A stretch of 45,630 nt of DNA, taken from the NCBI GenBank assembly GCA_034420695.1, contig DAOULB010000039.1, forward strand, positions 1 through 45,630, in the 5' to 3' direction. Positions 1-13,486 of this stretch are shown piece by piece; position 1 is the stretch's first letter, and each line of letters begins with the position of its first letter. The notes beneath the pieces were generated by a model. That model did not search any database. It was not told the origin of the DNA and saw only the letters and a program-made list of their open reading frames with translations. Both the position numbers and the translations under genes were made by a program. The stretch is from Io17-Chloro-G2 sp034420695. GTDB lineage: Bacteria > Chloroflexota > Dehalococcoidia > Lucifugimonadales > UBA3495.

Positions 1-84
1 GTTGATTTTATCGACCAAGGGCGAGGTCTTTTTGACCAGCCGGCTGCTGTTGTCGCCAATGAACTTATTCAGCAAAGTAACCAT
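1..84 (-). CDS. secA: Preprotein translocase SecA, N-terminal fragment (gene runs off the left edge)
   Basis: Only the first 28 codons are in the window, read leftward from an ATG at 84. The peptide starts MVTLLNKFIGDNSSRLVKK and continues toward an LVDKIN segment. This is the usual N-terminus of SecA, a short helix LLxKhFG followed by a charged stretch and hVxxIN. SecA is the cytosolic ATPase that drives the SecYEG channel. The gene lies 122 bp downstream of pyrD on the same strand. Upstream of the ATG is only a weak purine-rich site (AGGTAGATGAG). The call rests on a short match to the family pattern, so the reading frame is likely but not proven. Confidence 0.75.
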   Translation of the reverse strand, partial: MVTLLNKFIGDNSSRLVKKTSPLVDKIN

Positions 85-131
85 GAGCTCATCTACCTGC
101 GGAAGCAACCTGGCACGAAGCCGTTACTGCT

Positions 132-160
132 ATTGTACTCAATGCAGCAATCCGCTGCAT
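132..160 (-). promoter_or_regulatory. Possible secA promoter with an overlapping inverted repeat
   Basis: On the minus strand a TACAAT hexamer (137 to 132) lies about 50 bp upstream of the secA ATG. Just upstream of it is a perfect 7-bp inverted repeat, ATGCAGC-5-GCTGCAT (142-160), sitting where the promoter spacer and -35 box would be. No good -35 hexamer is visible. This could be an operator or an RNA hairpin in the pyrD-secA intergenic region. Confidence 0.3.
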
Positions 161-206
161 CGTTGCGGGTCCAGTTGTTTCGGATATGCTGGGGGCTGAC
201 CGCCTT

Positions 207-1169
207 TCAGGGTGCGGCGGGTGGCTCCAGGGCCCCCACAAGCTCCCCGATGTCTTTTGCTCCGGACTCCAGCACCAGTTCCGTCAGTTCGTCCAATATG
301 CGGAAAGGGGACTTCAGGTCGGCGAGGTTGGCGCTGCCTACTTGGACGGCGGTTGCGCCGGCCAGGATGTATTCCATTGCGTGCTGGCCGGTGAATACGC
401 CGCCCACGCCAATTATGGGTATATCAACGACTTGGGCGGCCCGGTATACCAAAGCCAGCGCTACGGGACGCAGTCCTTCTCCGGAGAGCCCGCCGGTGAC
501 TGCCCCCAGCACCGGCCGCCGGCTGGCGACATCCACTGACATGGCCGGCAGGGTGTTGGAGATTGTGAGAGCGTCGGCGCCGGCTTCCGCCGCGGCCAAG
601 GCGATTTCGCAGATGTCGGGTACGTTGGGGGCCAGCTTCACCAGGACCGGCAGGCTGTTGTTGGACTTGACCGCCGCCACCGCGGATGCGGTGAGTTCGG
701 CGCTGTGACTGAACAGGGCCCCCGATTCTATGTTGGGGCAGCTCAGATTGAGCTCCAATCCCTGGAATGCCGGGACGTCCCGGGCCAGGGCAGACATCTC
801 TCCAAATTGCCCAGCGCTGCCCGCCGAAAGGCTGAGCAGCACGGTGGCGCCCCATTCTTGCCACTGGGCAGACAACTCGTGGACGGCCGCTTGGATTCCG
901 GGGTTTGCCAGGCCGATGGAGTTGAGCATTATGCTTTCGCCATCTTCCAGGGCTTGGCGGAATGATAGGGGATACCAACGGGGTTCACGGTTTCCTTCCC
1001 GGGGCAAAGGGGTCACTGTCTTGGGAATCACGGCTCCCAAGCGGTTGAGCGGCGTGCCTTGATTCAAGCCGCGTCCATAGCCATCATAGCCCAGGGTGCC
1101 CGAGGCGATCATGACCGGGTTGGCCAAGCGGAGGTGTTTGGGGTTTTGAGGGGCCAGGTCGACCGCCAT
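207..1169 (-). CDS. pyrD: Dihydroorotate dehydrogenase, class 1 (probably catalytic subunit type 1B)
   Basis: This enzyme oxidises dihydroorotate to orotate in pyrimidine synthesis using FMN in a TIM barrel. The class-1 signature LNLSCPN is present, and its Cys is the catalytic base in class 1 enzymes. Near the C-terminus is IIGVGGVFTGQHAMEYILAG followed by TAVQVGSA, the FMN phosphate-binding end of the barrel. From the ATG at 1169 the protein is 320 residues, close to the family norm of about 300-315. A longer frame from a GTG at 1253 would overlap the end of rpoC and add 28 residues that look unlike the family, so the shorter start is preferred. No PyrK-type electron-transfer subunit is in the window. 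The gene lies 43 bp after rpoC, so it is probably co-transcribed. Confidence 0.92.
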   Translation of the reverse strand: MAVDLAPQNPKHLRLANPVMIASGTLGYDGYGRGLNQGTPLNRLGAVIPKTVTPLPREGNREPRWYPLSFRQALEDGESIMLNSIGLANPGIQAAVHELSAQWQEWGATVLLSLSAGSAGQFGEMSALARDVPAFQGLELNLSCPNIESGALFSHSAELTASAVAAVKSNNSLPVLVKLAPNVPDICEIALAAAEAGADALTISNTLPAMSVDVASRRPVLGAVTGGLSGEGLRPVALALVYRAAQVVDIPIIGVGGVFTGQHAMEYILAGATAVQVGSANLADLKSPFRILDELTELVLESGAKDIGELVGALEPPAAP

Positions 1170-1212
1170 GCCGACCTGGCCGGATTTCAGCGCCGCTGGA
1201 CTAACTTGCTTG

Positions 1213-5480
<4,268 letters not shown>

Positions 5481-5481
<1 letters not shown>

Positions 5482-8400
5482 TAAAGGACCTCCAACGGTT
5501 GGTATAGGTCAGTTTCGTCGGATATGCCTTGGGTCAAAGGTGGATGGACGTCCTCGTTCAGCAATTCCACCGAAAGCCCCAGGCTTTGCAATTCTTTGAG
5601 CAGGACGTTGAAGGACTCGGGCACTCCGGGCTGGCCGATAGGCTCGCCCTTGACCACTGCTTCATAGGTCTTGACCCGGCCGGCAACGTCGTCGGACTTT
5701 ACGGTGAGCACCTCCTGCAGGTTATATGCAGCGCTATAGGCCTCCAGCGCCCAGACCTCCATTTCCCCGAACCTCTGGCCGCCAAACTGGGCCTTTCCGC
5801 CGAGGGGCTGCTGGGTAATCATGGAATAGGGCCCGGTGGAGCGGGCGTGTATCTTATCTTCAACCAAGTGGATGAGTTTAAGGACATAAATGACCCCAAC
5901 GGTAACCGCTTGATCGAACCAATCCCCTGTTCTGCCGTCCCGCAAGACCAACTTCCCGAAGGTAGGAGGAGCAATAGGCCGGTCCTTGTCGCCCCGCTGG
6001 CGCTGTTCGCGGTGTATCCTGAGGGCCGTCTGGTGCATTGAGGGGATGTCCATTCCCTCTGGATCCACTTCGGCTACCTCTTTCAGCCACACACGCAGGC
6101 AGGCCTCACGGGCCTCCCCATCTATAGAGTCGTCGAATATGCGGCGGCCGTCGAGGCCCCTTTCTTCCAGCCAAGAGAAGACCTTATCCAAGTTCACCGC
6201 CGGGGCGCCTTCGGTGGGAGCGCCATCGATGGCTCCGGCTTGCTGGAGGAACCATACCCTGGCCAGGGCGTCCTCGATGGAGCTGTCGTTGGCCCCGTCA
6301 AATACCGGGGTGTTGGCCCGTACGTTGAGCTTCTGGGCGGCCCACCCCAAGTGGGTCTCCAACACCTGGCCCAAGTTCATCCGGGAGGGAACGCCAATGG
6401 GGTTCAGGATGATGTCCACAGGAGTCCCATCTTCCAGGAAGGGCATATCTTCTTCCGGCAGGATTCGGGCGACTACTCCCTTGTTACCGTGGCGGCCGGC
6501 CATCTTGTCGCCAACGGAAATCTTCCGGGTCTGCGCAATCCAGACCCGGACCGCCTCGTTCACGCCGGGAGAAAGGTCGTCACGGTTGGAGCGGTTCAAC
6601 ACCCTAACGTCGATGACCTTGCCCCGCTCTCCGTGGGGTACCCGCAGGGAGGTGTCCTTCACATCCCGGGACTTCTCGCCGAAGATGGCCCTGAGAAGCT
6701 TCTCCTCAGCAGTCAATTCGGTCTCACCCTTGGGAGTGACTTTCCCCACGAGGATGTCCCCCGGGCCTACGTCGGCTCCGATGCGGATTATTCCCCGTTC
6801 GTCCAAGTCCCGGAGGCTACCTTCGCCTACGTTGGGGATGTCCCTGGTTATCTCCTCGGGGCCCAGCTTGGTTTCCCGGGCCTCCATCTCGTGCTTTTCG
6901 ATGTGGGTGGAAGTGAAGCCGTCATCCTTCACCAGGCGCTCGCTCAGGATGATGGCGTCCTCGTAGTTGTAGCCCTCCCAGGACATGAAGGCCACCACCA
7001 CGTTCTGGCCCAAAGCCAACTCACCGTGGTCAGTGGAGGAACTGTCGGCCAGGATGTCGCCTGCCTTGACGCTGTCTCCCTTGGAGACTATAGCCCGCTG
7101 GTCGAAGCAGGTGCCCTGGTTGGTCCTGGCAAACTTGATCAATGGGTAGGAATGATCGGTCCCCTCCCGGTCAGTGACCATTACTTCCTTACCGGAAACG
7201 GAGGTGACCACGCCGTCGACGCCGGTCATGACAACCTGTCCGCTGTCCCTGGCTACCCGCCCTTCGATTCCGGTGCCGACGGTGGGGGCTTGGGGCCGCA
7301 GCAGGGGCACTGCTTGGCGCTGCATGTTGGAACCCATCAGGGCGCGGTTGGCGTCGTCGTGCTCAAGGAAGGGTATCAACGCTGCCGAGACGCTCATAAT
7401 CTGCATGGGAGAAACGTCCATCAGGTCGACGGTGTCTGAAGGCTCTTCGATGTAGTTCTCCCCTACCCTGATTTCCACGCGGTCTTGAACAAACTGGTTC
7501 AAGCGGTCCAGCTCCGAATTGGCCTGCGCCACCCGGAAGTTTTCTTCCTGGTCTGCCGACAGGTAAATGATATCCTCGTCCCCGCCGGCTACGAAGGCCT
7601 TGACCGGGATTTGCGTACCCTCTGGCAATGCCCGCAGGGCGGCCACCCGATTGGGAGGGATAGCCTTTCCCTTGAGCACGATAGCCTTTCCGGAAGCGTC
7701 CCTCACGTCCTCGGTGACGGTGCGGCCCCTCAAGTCGGGGGAGTCATTGGGCAGATTCTTCAGCACCCGGCGGTAGGGGGACTCGATAAATCCGTAGGCG
7801 TTCACCCTGGCGTAGGATGCCAGGGAGCTGAGCAATCCAATGTTGGGGCCTTCCGGGGTCTCGATGGGGCAGATTCTGCCGTAGTGGGAGAAGTGCACGT
7901 CTCTCACGTCAAACCCGGCCCTTTCCCGGGAAAGTCCACCCGGCCCCAGGGCGGAAAGCCTCCGCTTGTGGGTCAATTCCGCCAAGGGGTTGGTCTGGTC
8001 CATAAACTGGGACAACTGGGAGCCGCCGAAGAATTCCCTGACAGCGGCGACTACGGGCCGGATGTTTACCAGGCCCTGGGGGGCTGCGGCCTCAGGATCG
8101 ACCAGGGTCATCTTTTCCTTGACCATGCGCTCCATGCGCAGCAACCCAACCCGGACCTGGTTCTGGACCAGTTCTCCAACGGCCCGTACGCGGCGGTTGC
8201 CCAAGTGGTCGATGTCGTCGGGCTGTCCCTCTCCCTGGTTGATCCTGATCATGGTGCGAATCACTGCCACCACGTCTTCCAGTGTCAGGGTCATGACGTC
8301 GGCGTTATCCGTCTGTCCCAAGCGGCGGTTGAGCTTGTAGCGGCCCACCCGGCCCAAGTCGTAGCGGCGAGGACCGAAGAACAGGTTTCGTATAAGGTTG

Positions 8401-9281
8401 CGGGAGTTCTCCAGGCTGGGAGGCTCTCCGGGCCGCAGCCGACGGTAAAACTCAATCTGGGCAGCGGCGATCCGCTCGGCCTTCCCGCTGTCGTACTCTT
8501 CATCGGGATGTAACCAGTCCCACAGGGTCTCCAGATCGTCCTTCCGGAAGTTGTAGTCCTTGGGGTCGAAAGCCGGGTCCCGGTCCAAGGTGGACTGGAT
8601 GTACAGGTGGGCCTCGTCGGTGTCCACTTCGGCGAACATGGCCAGCATTTCTTCGTCGGTGGCGACGCCCAGCGCGCGGAGGAAGGTGGATGCAGAGACT
8701 TTCCTCTTGCGGTCCACCTTGATGGAGAGAATGTCCTTGTTGCTGGTCTCGAACTCGAGCCAGGCGCCGCGGGATGGAATCAACTTGGCAAAGCACAGGT
8801 TCCGTGCGGTTACGGCGTTACGTTCGAGAACGAAATAAATTCCCGGTGAGCGGACTAACTGGCTGACCACCACCCGTTCAGCGCCGTTGACGATGAAGGT
8901 GCCGTTGGGGGTCATCATGGGGATGTCGCCCATGAAGATTTCCTGTTCCTTAATTTCCCCCGTTTCCTTCATCACCAGTTGGGTCTTTACATAAAGAGGC
9001 TGTGCAAAGGTAATTTCCCTTTCCTTGCATTCTTGGGGGCTGTACTTGGGCGGGCGGAAATAGTGCTCCAAGAAATGGAGGTCGTATTTTTTGGCGGTGT
9101 AGTCAGCTATCGGCGAGATTTCCTTGTAGACTTCTTGGAGCCCGTCGGTAGTGAACCAGCCGTAGGACTGGAGCTGGCTTTGGATAAGATTGGGGATGTC
9201 CATCACCTTGGGTATGCGGGCATAGGTCCTGGCGTTGGGAAGGGTAGCTTCCGGGGCAGACTGAACTGGGAGCAAAGCCAT
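5481..9281 (-). CDS. rpoB: DNA-directed RNA polymerase subunit beta
   Basis: The protein is 1266 residues and forms the catalytic core with beta'. The rifampicin-pocket region reads FFGGSQLSQFMDQTNPL followed by THKRRLSALGPGG. The residues matching E. coli D516, H526 and S531 are all present, so no classical resistance change is seen; the I572 position is Leu. The conserved GDKMAGRHGNKG block lies near residue 920, and the C-terminal EMEVWALEAYSAA segment is intact. The start at 9281 is supported by TAAGGAG 8 bp upstream. There are no ribosomal protein genes (rplJ/rplL) upstream: the next gene is a divergent MFS carrier, so rpoB heads its own transcript. Confidence 0.98.
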
Positions 9282-9735
9282 TAGCCGATCTCCTTACAGG
9301 GCGTCCGAGTACACTGTGCCGGTGCGCTAGGCAAATGTGCCTGAAAAATGACGCAAAAAGGGGTACGGAGGATGGAGGCCGTACGAGGGAATGGCAAAAA
9401 GAGGTCTCAGAGGCATATATCGGTAACCCTCGATTATACGCCGGAGCCGATCTTTGTCAAGCGAATTTCCTTCCGAAAAAAGTGATTCCAGACAATTCAT
9501 CCCGGAATGTTGCCTCTGTCCCTCAGATGGTGCTGCGAGTACCGGCCGCGACGTTCATGGCCGCTGGTTGTTCGGGGCGTGATATTATCTTCCCCTGTCA
9601 AAGTTCCAACAGGAGCGTTCTGTTCTGCCTAGGGTGATGCAAAGTTTGGCCATTACCAGTGAGTCATCGGTTCGGACCTTGCCCCTCTCTGGTTTGAAAA
9701 GAGACTGATGTCAACTCCACAGGAAATCATCCGGC
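9282..9735. other. Divergent intergenic region between rpoB and the MFS gene
   Basis: This 454-bp stretch holds the rpoBC promoter and leader on the minus strand. The other half is the upstream region of the MFS gene, where no strong promoter is visible. The translated frames in the interval have no recognisable protein features. No tRNA, CRISPR or terminator was seen. Confidence 0.6.
9433..9460 (-). promoter_or_regulatory. Consensus sigma70 promoter for rpoBC
   Basis: On the minus strand TTGACA (9460-9455) and TATAAT (9438-9433) are both perfect hexamers separated by 16 bp. Transcription would start near 9425, giving a leader of about 145 nt before the rpoB ATG at 9281. Both boxes match consensus exactly, which fits a high-output housekeeping promoter. 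Confidence 0.85.
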
Positions 9736-11079
9736 ATGCCGGCCGTTAACCTGAGTCCGGGGAACCTCTCCTTGGGCGGTCACCGGGTCCACTACGCATG
9801 GGCCATTGTGGTCCTAGCAGCCCTGATGCGCCTGAGCACATCGTCTTTCCGGTCTTCCCAAAGCATTTTGATTCCCCGCTTGGTGGACACGTTTTCTTGG
9901 TCCTACGGAGCGGTTGGCGGAGCGTTTGCCCTGCAGTGGATTGTGTCAGGGGCCTTCGGCCCTCCCGCCGGGTGGATGGGCGACAGGTATGGCGCACGGT
10001 TTTCCATGACCGTGGGCGCCCTGTTGTTTATCCTGGGTATGGTGCTGACGGCCACTGTGGACCACCTGTGGCAGTTCTATCTTTACTTCGGCCTGATACT
10101 AAGCGCCTCCATGGGCATCTTTCAAGTGCCTCTCACTGCCGCCGTCACCCTCTGGTTCAAGAAGCACTTGGGGCTTGGGATGGGGCTCCTGCAATCGGCG
10201 CAGGGCATGGGTCCCTTGGTTGCAGTTCCCATAATCGTGTTAATTGTCGAAACCATGGGGTTGCGGGCGGCTTTCTGGGTTCCCGGCGTGGGGGGCGGGC
10301 TGGTACTCATCCTGCTGGTGCGGCTGTTATACAACGAACCGGCCGACATCGGGCTCAGGCCCTTGGGCGCCGACGAAGCGGAACCGATCAAGCGTACCCA
10401 GGGAGGGGAAGCGGCCAGGGTAAGAGCTTCAGTTTTCCTGCGGCAAGCCCGGAAGACGGGCGCTTTCTGGAACCTGATAAGTATTCACTATTGGGGATGC
10501 GCCGGACATGCCATTGTGCTCATCTACTTGGTGGCCATGGCCGAGGACCGGGGCGTGGCCCCCGGGCTGGCGGCCGGGACCTTCGTGGTGATGTCGGTTT
10601 TCAGCACCATCACCCGGTTTGCCGTGCCGGTGATAGCCGACTACATGGGTAGCAAGGGTGTCATGGCCGCTTGCTTCTTCCTGCAAACGGCACCCATCCT
10701 GTTGCTTTTCTTTGCCCAGGACGCTTGGATGTTCTATCTTTTTGCCATCCTCTTTGGAATTGGGTTTGGCGGAGAGATGACCGCTTTTCCGATCATCAAC
10801 CGGCAGTATTACGGCAGCGCGCCCATTGGCACCACATACGGCTGGCAGATGATGGGAGCGGGGGTGGGTATGGCCTCGGGCTCCGCGCTGGGAGGCTTGC
10901 TGCGGGACTTCACCGGCGACTTTAATGCGACCATGGGTCTATCTCTAGTGCTGGGAATGATAGGGGTTGTTTCGATATTCACTCTCCCTTCCACCTCCCG
11001 TCCCCTGCTTCCCGACTGGGAAGAGCACCTGCCCGGCAGCGCCCTGCCGGACGCCTCTCCGGAGAGGGCACCCAACTGA
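9736..11079 (+). CDS. Major facilitator superfamily transporter (monocarboxylate/oxalate-formate antiporter-like)
   Basis: A 447-residue, very hydrophobic protein with about 12 predicted membrane segments. The GWMGDRYGARF motif between helices 2 and 3 is the classic MFS motif A. The single long hydrophilic break near residues 205-235 is the central cytoplasmic loop between the two six-helix halves. The general pattern (N-terminal HYAWAIVVLAAL, a mid-protein W-F-K stretch) resembles the oxalate/formate and monocarboxylate porter families. The gene sits 94 bp before a dihydropyrimidinase/hydantoinase on the same strand, so a role in importing or exporting its substrate or product is reasonable but inferred. 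The ribosome-binding site is weak (AGGAAATC, about 10 bp upstream). Confidence 0.85.
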   Translation: MPAVNLSPGNLSLGGHRVHYAWAIVVLAALMRLSTSSFRSSQSILIPRLVDTFSWSYGAVGGAFALQWIVSGAFGPPAGWMGDRYGARFSMTVGALLFILGMVLTATVDHLWQFYLYFGLILSASMGIFQVPLTAAVTLWFKKHLGLGMGLLQSAQGMGPLVAVPIIVLIVETMGLRAAFWVPGVGGGLVLILLVRLLYNEPADIGLRPLGADEAEPIKRTQGGEAARVRASVFLRQARKTGAFWNLISIHYWGCAGHAIVLIYLVAMAEDRGVAPGLAAGTFVVMSVFSTITRFAVPVIADYMGSKGVMAACFFLQTAPILLLFFAQDAWMFYLFAILFGIGFGGEMTAFPIINRQYYGSAPIGTTYGWQMMGAGVGMASGSALGGLLRDFTGDFNATMGLSLVLGMIGVVSIFTLPSTSRPLLPDWEEHLPGSALPDASPERAPN

Positions 11080-11173
11080 GGACTGCAATGCTCCGCGCTT
11101 GAAAAAAGGCGCCGGCAGTGTTGAGATAAGCGAACTTCAGAGGACGACACCGGAACAATAAGGAGGGCTGCTC

Positions 11174-12598
11174 ATGCTGGACTTGATCATTCGCGGCGGA
11201 CAGGTGGTTACCACTTGGGGAGTAGGCGATTGGGACGTGGCGGTGCAGGGTGAGAAGATTGTTGCGCTGGCGGCCCCGAACACCCTGACCGACGACGTGA
11301 CCAGGGTCATTGACGCCTCGGGTAAGGTTGTGGTGCCCGGTGGAATCGAACCCCACGCCCACATCGCCGCGCCCATTATGGGGAAGGGCAACCTGACCAC
11401 GGCTCCCCCGGAGCAGGTCAGCCGGGCAGCCCTCTACGGCGGCACCACCACACTGATGGACTTTGCCATCCAGTATCCCGGTATCGACATCAACCAGGCT
11501 ATCCAGGAGCGGACTTCGGTCTGGCGGGGAAACTCCTACGCCGACTATTCGCACCACCTGATGCTCTTGGGGGAGATTCCGCCGGAAATACTGGGGTCGC
11601 TTCACGAGCACATAGAGGACGGATTCGCCTCGGTGAAGATATTCACCACCAACATCCGCCCGCCCTCCATGTCGGGGCAGCCGCGCATGGTGGGCATGGG
11701 TCATCTGCACGACCTGATGGAGCAGGTGCAGCGCCACGGGGCCATGCTGATGGTGCACTCGGAAGACGACGACATGGTGCAGCACATGTACCAGAAGCTC
11801 ACCGCCGAGGAGCGGACCGAGTGGTGGAACATGCACTTGGTGCACAGCAACGAGTCGGAGGACGTGTCCTTCCGCCGAGTGTTGAAGGTTTCCGAGTGGA
11901 CCGGTTCCCCGGTGTACTTCGTCCACGTCAGCGCGATGCAGGGGCTTGCCGCCATCCAAGAATCACGGGCCAAGGGAATGCCCGTCTACGGGGAGACGCT
12001 GCACAACTACTGCTGCTTCAGCGCCGAGAATTACCGGGAAGAGAATGGCATGAAGTATCACACTTACCCATCCCTGAAGTCGGAAGAAGACCGCCAGACA
12101 CTGTGGCGTGGCATCGTGCAAGGCGGCCTTAGCACCATGGCCACCGACGAATACTGCACCTCTTGGGAGCTGAAGATAGAAGGCCGCACCATCTCCGACG
12201 TTACCGGAGGCCACAACGGGGCCGAAACCAGGATGGGAATAACTTACAGCGAAGGCGTCTCAAGGCGGGGCATGCCGCTGCAGCGGTTCGTTGACGTAAC
12301 CTCGGCCAACGCTGCCAAGATTATGGGTCTGTACCCCCGGAAGGGGGTTATCGCCCCCGGCAGCGACGCCGACATAGTGCTAATCGATCCGTCGATCAAG
12401 AAGCGACTAGCCAAGGAAGACTTCCACATCTCCGACTACAGCATCTGGGAAGACTTCGAGATTGAAGGTTGGCCGGTGACTACGATACTCAGGGGCAACG
12501 TGGTAGTCGAAGACGGCCAGTTCACGGCCACCCTGGGCAGCGGCCAGTTCCTGCGCCGCAAGGTGGACCCGCAGGTGGTCAACGGCCCTGCGGCTTAA
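11174..12598 (+). CDS. Dihydropyrimidinase / D-hydantoinase family amidohydrolase
   Basis: A 474-residue cytosolic zinc amidohydrolase that opens the cyclic amide ring of dihydropyrimidines or hydantoins. All expected metal ligands are visible: H61 and H63 (GGIEPHAH), the lysine that becomes carboxylated, K155 (SVKIF), H195 (MVHSE), H251 (FVHVS) and D325 (ATDEY). The C-terminal half has the family pattern SANAAKIMGLYPRKGVIAPG followed by SDADIV. The GTDH-type motif of many hydantoinases is ATDEYC here, so substrate preference cannot be read off. The start is well supported by AAGGAGG 8 bp upstream. It follows the MFS gene and probably shares its transcript; uracil/thymine or hydantoin breakdown is the likely context. 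Confidence 0.9.
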   Translation: MLDLIIRGGQVVTTWGVGDWDVAVQGEKIVALAAPNTLTDDVTRVIDASGKVVVPGGIEPHAHIAAPIMGKGNLTTAPPEQVSRAALYGGTTTLMDFAIQYPGIDINQAIQERTSVWRGNSYADYSHHLMLLGEIPPEILGSLHEHIEDGFASVKIFTTNIRPPSMSGQPRMVGMGHLHDLMEQVQRHGAMLMVHSEDDDMVQHMYQKLTAEERTEWWNMHLVHSNESEDVSFRRVLKVSEWTGSPVYFVHVSAMQGLAAIQESRAKGMPVYGETLHNYCCFSAENYREENGMKYHTYPSLKSEEDRQTLWRGIVQGGLSTMATDEYCTSWELKIEGRTISDVTGGHNGAETRMGITYSEGVSRRGMPLQRFVDVTSANAAKIMGLYPRKGVIAPGSDADIVLIDPSIKKRLAKEDFHISDYSIWEDFEIEGWPVTTILRGNVVVEDGQFTATLGSGQFLRRKVDPQVVNGPAA

Positions 12599-12650
12599 GA
12601 CAATTAACCGAATGACATGAGCATCGATTTCCTGGGAATGTGAAACAGGC

Positions 12651-13019
12651 ATGGCCAATGACAGAGAAGACAGGTGGTTGCCCGTAGTTCCAGGGGAGGA
12701 ACTCGATCCAATCATCGATAGAGGGGAATCCGTGCAAAAGCCGTTTGCGAAGGAATTCATTCATGAACAGGTTGGGGACCTTACCGAGCTTGTCAGGGAG
12801 ATGAAGGATTTCGACATGTCTCTGGAAACCCTATGCTCGAACTATGGACAAATACTCAAAGAGTACCCCAACCAGTGGGTAGCTATTCATCAAGGTGAAG
12901 TTAAGGCCAGCGCGGAGACTCATGAACTGTTGATGGCTGAGGTGGAGCAGAAGGGATTGCCAAGGCATAACGTTCTGATTCGGTTCTTGGATAAGACTGG
13001 ACGCAAGCTGATAGTGTGA
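12651..13019 (+). CDS. Small protein with a DUF5678-like domain
   Basis: A 122-residue soluble protein. The N-terminal half is charged and has no clear family. The C-terminal half contains YPNQWVAIHQGEVKA and then a helix ending QKGLPRHNVLIRF, a short beta-alpha-beta pattern resembling DUF5678 (a W-V-A-h-x-x-G-x-V core followed by a helix). It ends 9 bp before the protease-like gene at 13029 and is almost certainly translated with it. The ribosome-binding site is weak. The A/T content looks slightly higher than in the flanking genes. The molecular function is not known; a role as partner or substrate of the neighbouring protease is only a guess from adjacency. Confidence 0.65.
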   Translation: MANDREDRWLPVVPGEELDPIIDRGESVQKPFAKEFIHEQVGDLTELVREMKDFDMSLETLCSNYGQILKEYPNQWVAIHQGEVKASAETHELLMAEVEQKGLPRHNVLIRFLDKTGRKLIV

Positions 13020-13028
13020 CGGAGCAGA

Positions 13029-13457
13029 GTGCTTCAGGGGTGGTATGAGGAAGTTACCGGGCGGCCTTATCTGAAGGGCCGACTCTTTCTGCCCAGGCTG
13101 CAAGTGCGCCAAGACCTTGATTTCATAGTGGATACCGGGGCAGACTCGACTGTGTTGATGCCCGGAGACGGACTAAGCGCAGGATTAGACTATTCCATGT
13201 TGAGGGGAACGACCACGAGCCTGGGACTTGGAGGGGCCAGCGAAAGCTTTGTAGAACCGGCCCTGCTGGCTTTTCTGGAAGTGGAGCGAAGCCTTTGCGT
13301 TTATTCGATGCAGCTAGAAATTTGCAGGCCTTCGTCGGAGATTATGCACGTTCCTTCCTTGTTGGGCAGAGATATCCTGGGCCGGTGGCTGATGGTCTTT
13401 GACCCTTCAAACAGGGAATTGACGTTTACAGTGCACTCCGCTGACTACACCCTATAG
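13029..13457 (+). CDS. Retropepsin-like aspartic protease (clan AA)
   Basis: A 142-residue protein with the single-lobe aspartic protease pattern. The catalytic motif is FIVDTGADSTVL with D35, T36 and G37. Downstream comes a glycine-rich flap-like region, and near the C-terminus SLLGRDILGRWLMVFD, the hydrophobic-hydrophobic-Gly element that supports the active site. Such proteins act as homodimers because each chain gives one catalytic Asp. No signal peptide is visible, so it is probably cytosolic. The start is a GTG with GGAG 4 bp upstream, only 9 bp after the DUF5678-like gene. The substrate is unknown. It is the last gene of the plus-strand run and meets the aminotransferase tail to tail. 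Confidence 0.8.
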   Translation: MLQGWYEEVTGRPYLKGRLFLPRLQVRQDLDFIVDTGADSTVLMPGDGLSAGLDYSMLRGTTTSLGLGGASESFVEPALLAFLEVERSLCVYSMQLEICRPSSEIMHVPSLLGRDILGRWLMVFDPSNRELTFTVHSADYTL

Positions 13458-13486
13458 GGTAGTTACTGTGCCTCAGTTCGAACCGG

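Noticed and set aside
9335..9637. Plus-strand frame of 100 codons between rpoB and the MFS gene
   Set aside because: It has no ribosome-binding site, covers the rpoBC leader and promoter, and looks random.
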